Assembly (NCBI GenBank): GCA_001579985.1
Contig: LRSR01013229.1
Span: 1 to 21,661 of the forward strand
DNA: 21,661 nt
Source: Hypsibius dujardini
Taxonomy: Eukaryota; Tardigrada; Eutardigrada; Parachela; Hypsibiidae
Direction of reading: 5' to 3'
Under the pieces are notes generated by a model, which did no database searches, was not told the DNA's origin, and saw only the letters and a list, made by a program, of their open reading frames with translations. The translations under genes were made by a program, and so were the position numbers. Positions 10,319 through 21,661 of the stretch are shown piece by piece. Positions within the stretch are counted from its first letter, which is position 1. Every line of letters begins with the position of its first letter.

Positions 10319-10925
10319 TTACCGAAAATTAATTGGCATCGCAATAAATATTTTCATTGCCATGGAAGGAGGGGCACGTATGAATGTCGAACCGGAGTGG
10401 AAGTACTCTGTACGAGGAGTCTGGTTTAATACTGGCCACCCTATTTTAGTGAGGGCAACAAGTAGCGCGCCAATCACCAATGTTTCTAAAGTGCCACGGA
10501 GATTAGGGGATCGAATCTCGGATATCACGTTTTTACTTTTCGACGTATCTTTATTTTCGACCATTTTGGCAGCACAAAGAAAGCTTAACCCCGGAGAATC
10601 CAATTTCTTCCCACAAACAACTGGTTTTTTAGCCGGCAAAGTGTTCCTGGGCCTGGCTTGCGGTTGCTTTAGTTTCCGCAATTTCTTTTTCACTCGCGCT
10701 GCATCCACCTCAACCAGAGGTGCTTTTCCAAAAAAATGAACTTTCTAAAAAGTAATTTAAATCCGAAATGACAAAAATAGTAAGAATTGCGAGCCTAATT
10801 CTGAATTTGATGGGCAAATCAACAAACATTCTTGTAGATATGTTTACATGATTTTGGCATTTGTGGATTTGCTCGATTGCTTGATTAATGGCGTGGCCAT
10901 ACAGGGGAATGTTCCGTGAGCGCAT
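10319..10925 (-). CDS. unrecognised small protein, tentative two-exon model
   Basis: A possible first exon at 10925-10848 (ATG, MRSRNIPLYGH...) ends at CAT before GTAAAC. A second at 10744-10319 follows an acceptor TTTTTAG and stays open for 141 codons to a stop. Joined in phase 0 they give 167 aa. The second exon starts FFGKAPLVEVDAARVKKK, has a Lys/Arg-rich stretch (KKKLRKLKQPQARPR), then a hydrophobic segment (LVIGALLVALTKIGWPVL) that could span a membrane. I do not recognise the family. The length of the open frame and the clean splice signals are the only support. The overlapping plus-strand frame at 10362-10739 is similarly long, so chance cannot be excluded. Confidence 0.3.
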
Positions 10926-10927
10926 GC

Positions 10928-10937
10928 AGCGCCCTCT
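10928..10937 (-). promoter_or_regulatory. CTCF-like motif (candidate)
   Basis: On the minus strand this reads CTACAAGAGGGCGCTGC, close to the known CTCF core (CCACNAGRGGGCGCT). It lies just upstream of the tentative ATG at 10925. The decamer AGAGGGCGCT is also present in both transposon ends. Binding is not shown. Confidence 0.3.
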
Positions 10938-11508
10938 TGTAGTCTAGCGTGAAATCGTCGGTCGGATTTCTGCCTGATTTCCCATCTCTTCCGACACGTT
11001 TTGCTCTGAAAGTGCAAATCCAAACAATTTGAACCCGGCATCAAATTGTTCCGGTGTTGAAGGCCTTCATCTCAACGTTGATAGTCTCATTAAAATCTTA
11101 GTAGTGAATTAGATAATTCACTTGCAAAGTGGCCAGGATTAGGCCTGACTCCTCGGACGGACAAGAGAGACTAAATTATAGCGTGTGGTAACATTTAAAG
11201 ACATCAAATTATGGCTCGTCAAAATCAATCATGTCGAGCCGAAAATTTCAGCCTCATTTGAAGTCTCATTTAAAGTTTCTTTTTTTTCTTAACCAATAAA
11301 TCATTTCTGGGCGTTAGAAATGCATTTTTGAAGATTCTACGAGAATTTGAGACTATCAAGTAGCTAACACTCCTCCCTCCCTCGGTGTTCGTCCTACTTA
11401 ATGTTCGCATTTTATTCCCCAAACATGGATTTAGGAGTAATAAATTGTGCCACCCAAAATGAGTGAGCATAATTAGTAATATAGAAAATAGGGTAGCCGG
11501 AGTGGAGG
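10938..11508. other. intergenic spacer upstream of the small ORF and downstream of PFDN1
   Basis: No gene was seen. It contains the PFDN1 3' untranslated region and its polyadenylation signal near 11411-11416. Confidence 0.5.
11411..11416 (-). terminator. PFDN1 polyadenylation signal AATAAA
   Basis: Plus TTTATT, read as AATAAA on the minus strand, lies about 93 bp past the PFDN1 stop codon, a normal distance for a 3' end. Confidence 0.55.
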
Positions 11509-12702
11509 TTAGTCCGGCTTATCCCAATTGCCGGCGGTGCCTGTAGATCCGGAAGAGGATAAGGAGGACATTTGCTGCTTCTTTCGCATCACCAGCTCCC
11601 GAATGGCCTGCTCCGACTCCTTTAGTTCCTTCTGCAGTACCGCTTTGCTCTCCTGATACGCGCGAATATTCTCATTCAGCTTACTCACTTTCGTCTGGAA
11701 GAAATCTTGGATGCCCGTCTTGGAGGAGAGAAAAAATGCCCTAAAAAGAGCACAACAACTCCAACTAGACTGAATATTTATTGGTTGCTTCTACTGCATT
11801 AACAACCTAAATTTGAATCAACATTTAAATTGAAAGGAAAATGTATAGCATATCACTCAACAGATTTTATTCAAAACAAGCCATTTTAGCCATACAACAT
11901 CCAAATGCCTGGCGATTTCAGCTAGCGATAATATTTTTAAATAAAATTTCGACAAAAATCTAGTTTTAAAATGATCATTTCGTTATGCAAAACCAAAAGC
12001 CATTTCTGGAATATATATAATTAATTTAAACAACTTATCCTCACAGGTAATTCAATTCTGGCCGTGCAAATTTAAAGCCATTCTTCCACTGTCAAGGCAA
12101 ATCAACCCAACGGGGTCTGACTCAAGATTTATGTCATGCCACGGGAATAAATTATATGCACAAGTACGAGATGTGAAAAACTGAGATAAATTAAAATCTC
12201 AATACAGCAATCAAATAATAACGTCACTAAATACAGAAATAACAGGCAAGTCATCAATCAACCGCTGGCAGAAACAGTAAACTTTACCTGCCGATACAAC
12301 GGTAAAGATGGGCGTCGATTGGTTGATCCGACACTTCGGCCAGAGTCAATTCGGAAATTTTGACTGCCCGCGCCGTGCCGCCAATCTTGTTGTCCATCAA
12401 TTCCACCTGCTGAGCGGTTTCCTGCTTTTTGCTTTGCAGCTGCTGAAAAGCCTGACGGGGGTGGGAAAGGACAGAATTTCGTTTCGAATTTGTGAATGAA
12501 CGATTGTAACGCACGCGGCTGCAATGCTTGACTAACCGAATTCAATCCATTTTCAGCAGATTACAGCGGTAAAAACAAGATATCATAAATTGGCTGCAAT
12601 TCGGTCAGCCTAGCATTGCGGCCAAACGATTTGATGCTAAAATGAAAACTAGTCCTCCCTCGAATTGCTTACCTTTGTTAGTTCCGGATCGGCGGCCTCC
12701 AT
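11509..12702 (-). CDS. PFDN1: prefoldin subunit 1
   Basis: Exons are 12702-12673 (MEAADPELTK), 12451-12288 and 11740-11509, with in-frame GT-AG junctions, giving 141 aa. The order of motifs matches prefoldin beta-type subunit 1: an N-terminal helix (AFQQLQSKKQETAQQVELM), the central hairpin (SELTLAEVSDQPIDAHLYRCIGRAF) and a C-terminal coiled coil (FFQTKVSKLNENIRAYQESK ... ELVMRKKQQ). Prefoldin is a cytosolic hexamer that captures nascent actin and tubulin and passes them to the CCT/TRiC chaperonin. The human protein is about 122 aa; here a Ser/Thr/Gly-rich tail of about 17 residues (SSLSSSGSTGTAG...) extends the C-terminus. It follows CDK10 on the same strand, 494 bp from its stop. Confidence 0.94.
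11741..12287 (-). other. PFDN1 intron 2
   Basis: An AT-rich 547-bp intron starting GTAAAG and ending TTTTTAG on the minus strand. A TTGATTGATGA motif lies about 25-35 bp past the donor. Nothing else was recognised. Confidence 0.7.
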
Positions 12703-13196
12703 TTTTATGAAAATTCCCTTTTTGTTAACCAAAGTATTCCGACCGGCAAAGAAGCAAAAAGATGAGCAGTTTGCAGAGGCAGAAAGGGAACAATTTTTTT
12801 TTCCGAAAAATATGATGAGCGAATTGAAACCCTAAAGTGGAACAAGAATTTGAGTCCGCACGAAAATTGGAACGGAAGTGATGCGCGACGCATCATGATC
12901 AGAGATTTACGCTTGATTGATTGGTTTTCGCGATAGCTAGGGAAATATCAAATCCCAAGGTTATCTTGTTTTAACTTCCGTCTCTAAAATGATTAATTTT
13001 TTCTTTTAATTTTGTCGATATGCCGTTTGGCGACATCCATAAAAACAACAGCAGACATAATTCTAAGATATCATACTTTTAAGATGGGATAACAAGTGCC
13101 AGGATTTTGTTCATTATTTCTTCACAAGCCCCATCTGAATCGTCATTCTACAACACAAACCAAATTCAGGAAGAAAAACAAATAAATGATTGAATT
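12703..13196 (-). other. spacer between CDK10 and PFDN1
   Basis: 494 bp between the CDK10 stop and the PFDN1 start on the same strand. It must hold the CDK10 3' end and the PFDN1 5' end. A minus-strand ATTAAA (plus TTTAAT near 13005) is the only 3'-end signal noticed. No protein-coding sequence is supported. Confidence 0.5.
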
Positions 13197-15496
<2,300 letters not shown>

Positions 15497-15992
15497 TTCT
15501 TCTGTGGACTCTGGGTGTGGTGGACGGATACAGTAAAGTAATGATCATCCGAGTGTGAACACTTTTTTTCGGAAAAGGAACACAATTCTGACACTAACAC
15601 ATTAATTTATTTTAAATCACAAGTTACATTGCATTTAGCAATTTATTTTAAAAAGTAAAAGTTGCACAAAAAATGACTAGTACGTACTGTAATGAATCAG
15701 TCGGTCAATCCCAGATTCACATTCACATAACCACCTCCATCTCCACGCAGAGAAGTGGAACTGGAAGTTTAAAATTCAATTCAGTTCATTTCGCCAATCG
15801 TCGCGGAGGATGCGTCATCGCTCATTGCACTCAATCAAATGACAACAAAAAATGGCAGGTGTCTCTTAATTTAAAGTCGTCCCATTTCCAAGGTCGCCTC
15901 TCTTTCGCTTGCCTCCATCCTCCTGAAGGCCCATTTGGGGCTCAACTTCCTGACCTCCTGCCGCCCACATTCACTGCCACAAGGTCGCCATC
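15497..15992. other. divergent spacer and probable shared promoter region of CDK10 and the AAK1-type gene
   Basis: 496 bp separates the two start codons, which point away from each other. The left half is AT rich (15600-15670) and the right half is mixed. No TATA box or other core element could be assigned, and 5' untranslated exons could reduce the true distance. Confidence 0.5.
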
Positions 15993-21161
<5,169 letters not shown>

Positions 21162-21661
21162 CCACTAGCCGATTTTTTTCCAGTCTCGGATTAACTGCGC
21201 TTTTTTGGCTAGTGTAATTGTTGTTTGTCTGTTGAGAGCTTTTTCCTTCTTCTTCATCAGCACTCCTTTAATTGCGATTTGTATGTGGGTTTGCTTTTCA
21301 ATGGTGTTCATTGCCATTCCTGTCTGACTCGGTGTATGTGTCAGGATGTTCTGCCTTTCAGTCCCCGCGATCCTATGCCCCCTCTCCTTACTGTAATACC
21401 CACCTCCTTCATTAATTTAACTTTTTATTCCCTGATGAGTCTGCGCACGAGTTTGCTTTTGGAGCATCTCACACCTTTTTTATCGCTTTTTTCGCAAATG
21501 ATTTTATTAAATTATTCGGTTTCGCACGTCGTGTCGGCTGACTTCACCGACAAATAGACTGGCAGACAGGCAGACGGACAGACCAGCAAACATACCCGTA
21601 TAGACAGACAGACAAGCAGAAAGAGACCGACATATGATGTACAGTAAAGTCCGAGATGGAC
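21162..21661 (+). other. 3' flank of the AAK1-type gene
   Basis: No further gene was seen. ATTAAA at 21506-21511 is a possible variant polyadenylation signal about 345 bp past the stop. The last 100 bp (about 21556-21625) hold another degenerate GACA tract. Confidence 0.45.
21556..21625 (+). repeat. degenerate GACA tract downstream of the AAK1-type gene
   Basis: Units of gactggcagacaggcagacggacagacc and tagacagacagacaagcaga, of the same kind as the intronic arrays but outside the predicted coding gene. It may still be transcribed. Confidence 0.75.

Noticed and set aside
10362-10739. Plus-strand open frame of 125 codons
   Set aside because: It overlaps the minus-strand candidate on the opposite strand, shows no known motif, and has no better splice or start context.

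Overview
This is a eukaryotic, metazoan nuclear window. Every recognisable gene is split by GT-AG introns, the proteins are animal types (a class A peptide GPCR, CDK10, prefoldin subunit 1, an AAK1/BIKE-type kinase), and there is a pogo-like DNA transposon. Many introns carry degenerate GACA/GTCT (often TGTC) tetranucleotide tracts and scattered TTGATTGATTG motifs. The small introns (56-100 bp), mixed with some longer ones, fit an invertebrate bilaterian. A flatworm is a plausible guess, but the sequence alone does not prove it.

Layout: (1) 1-2444, a pogo/Tigger-like transposon with 132-bp terminal inverted repeats and an apparently intact three-exon transposase. (2) 2715-7117, minus strand, an eight-exon rhodopsin-type peptide GPCR of 533 aa, rebuilt here exon by exon. 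It has an altered NPxxY motif (N-I-I-I-Y) and D-R-L in place of D-R-Y. (3) 7118 to about 10318, mostly featureless intergenic DNA with one weak cysteine-rich ORF. (4) 10319-10925, minus, a tentative unrecognised two-exon ORF. (5) 11509-12702, minus, PFDN1 (three exons, 141 aa). (6) 13197-15496, minus, CDK10 (eight exons, 408 aa). (7) 15993-21161, plus, an AAK1/BMP2K-type kinase (twelve exons, 983 aa) with a long disordered tail carrying three NPF motifs. The remaining 500 bp is its 3' flank.

CDK10 and the AAK1-type gene are head to head across 496 bp and probably share a divergent promoter region. PFDN1 follows CDK10 on the same strand after 494 bp. The four host genes do not form one pathway: a cell-surface peptide receptor, a cyclin-dependent kinase, a cytosolic chaperone subunit and an endocytic kinase. 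All splice junctions given were chosen by hand, by requiring GT/AG ends, continuous frame and agreement with the known family sequence, so exact boundaries should be read as predictions.

The points most worth a second look are the altered GPCR activation motifs, the near-intact transposon with CTCF-like motifs in both ends, the lengthened CDK10 activation segment, oppositely oriented GACA/GTCT tracts flanking exon groups, and short frame-preserving stop-free introns inside both kinase domains. I did not find a wholly new biological system.
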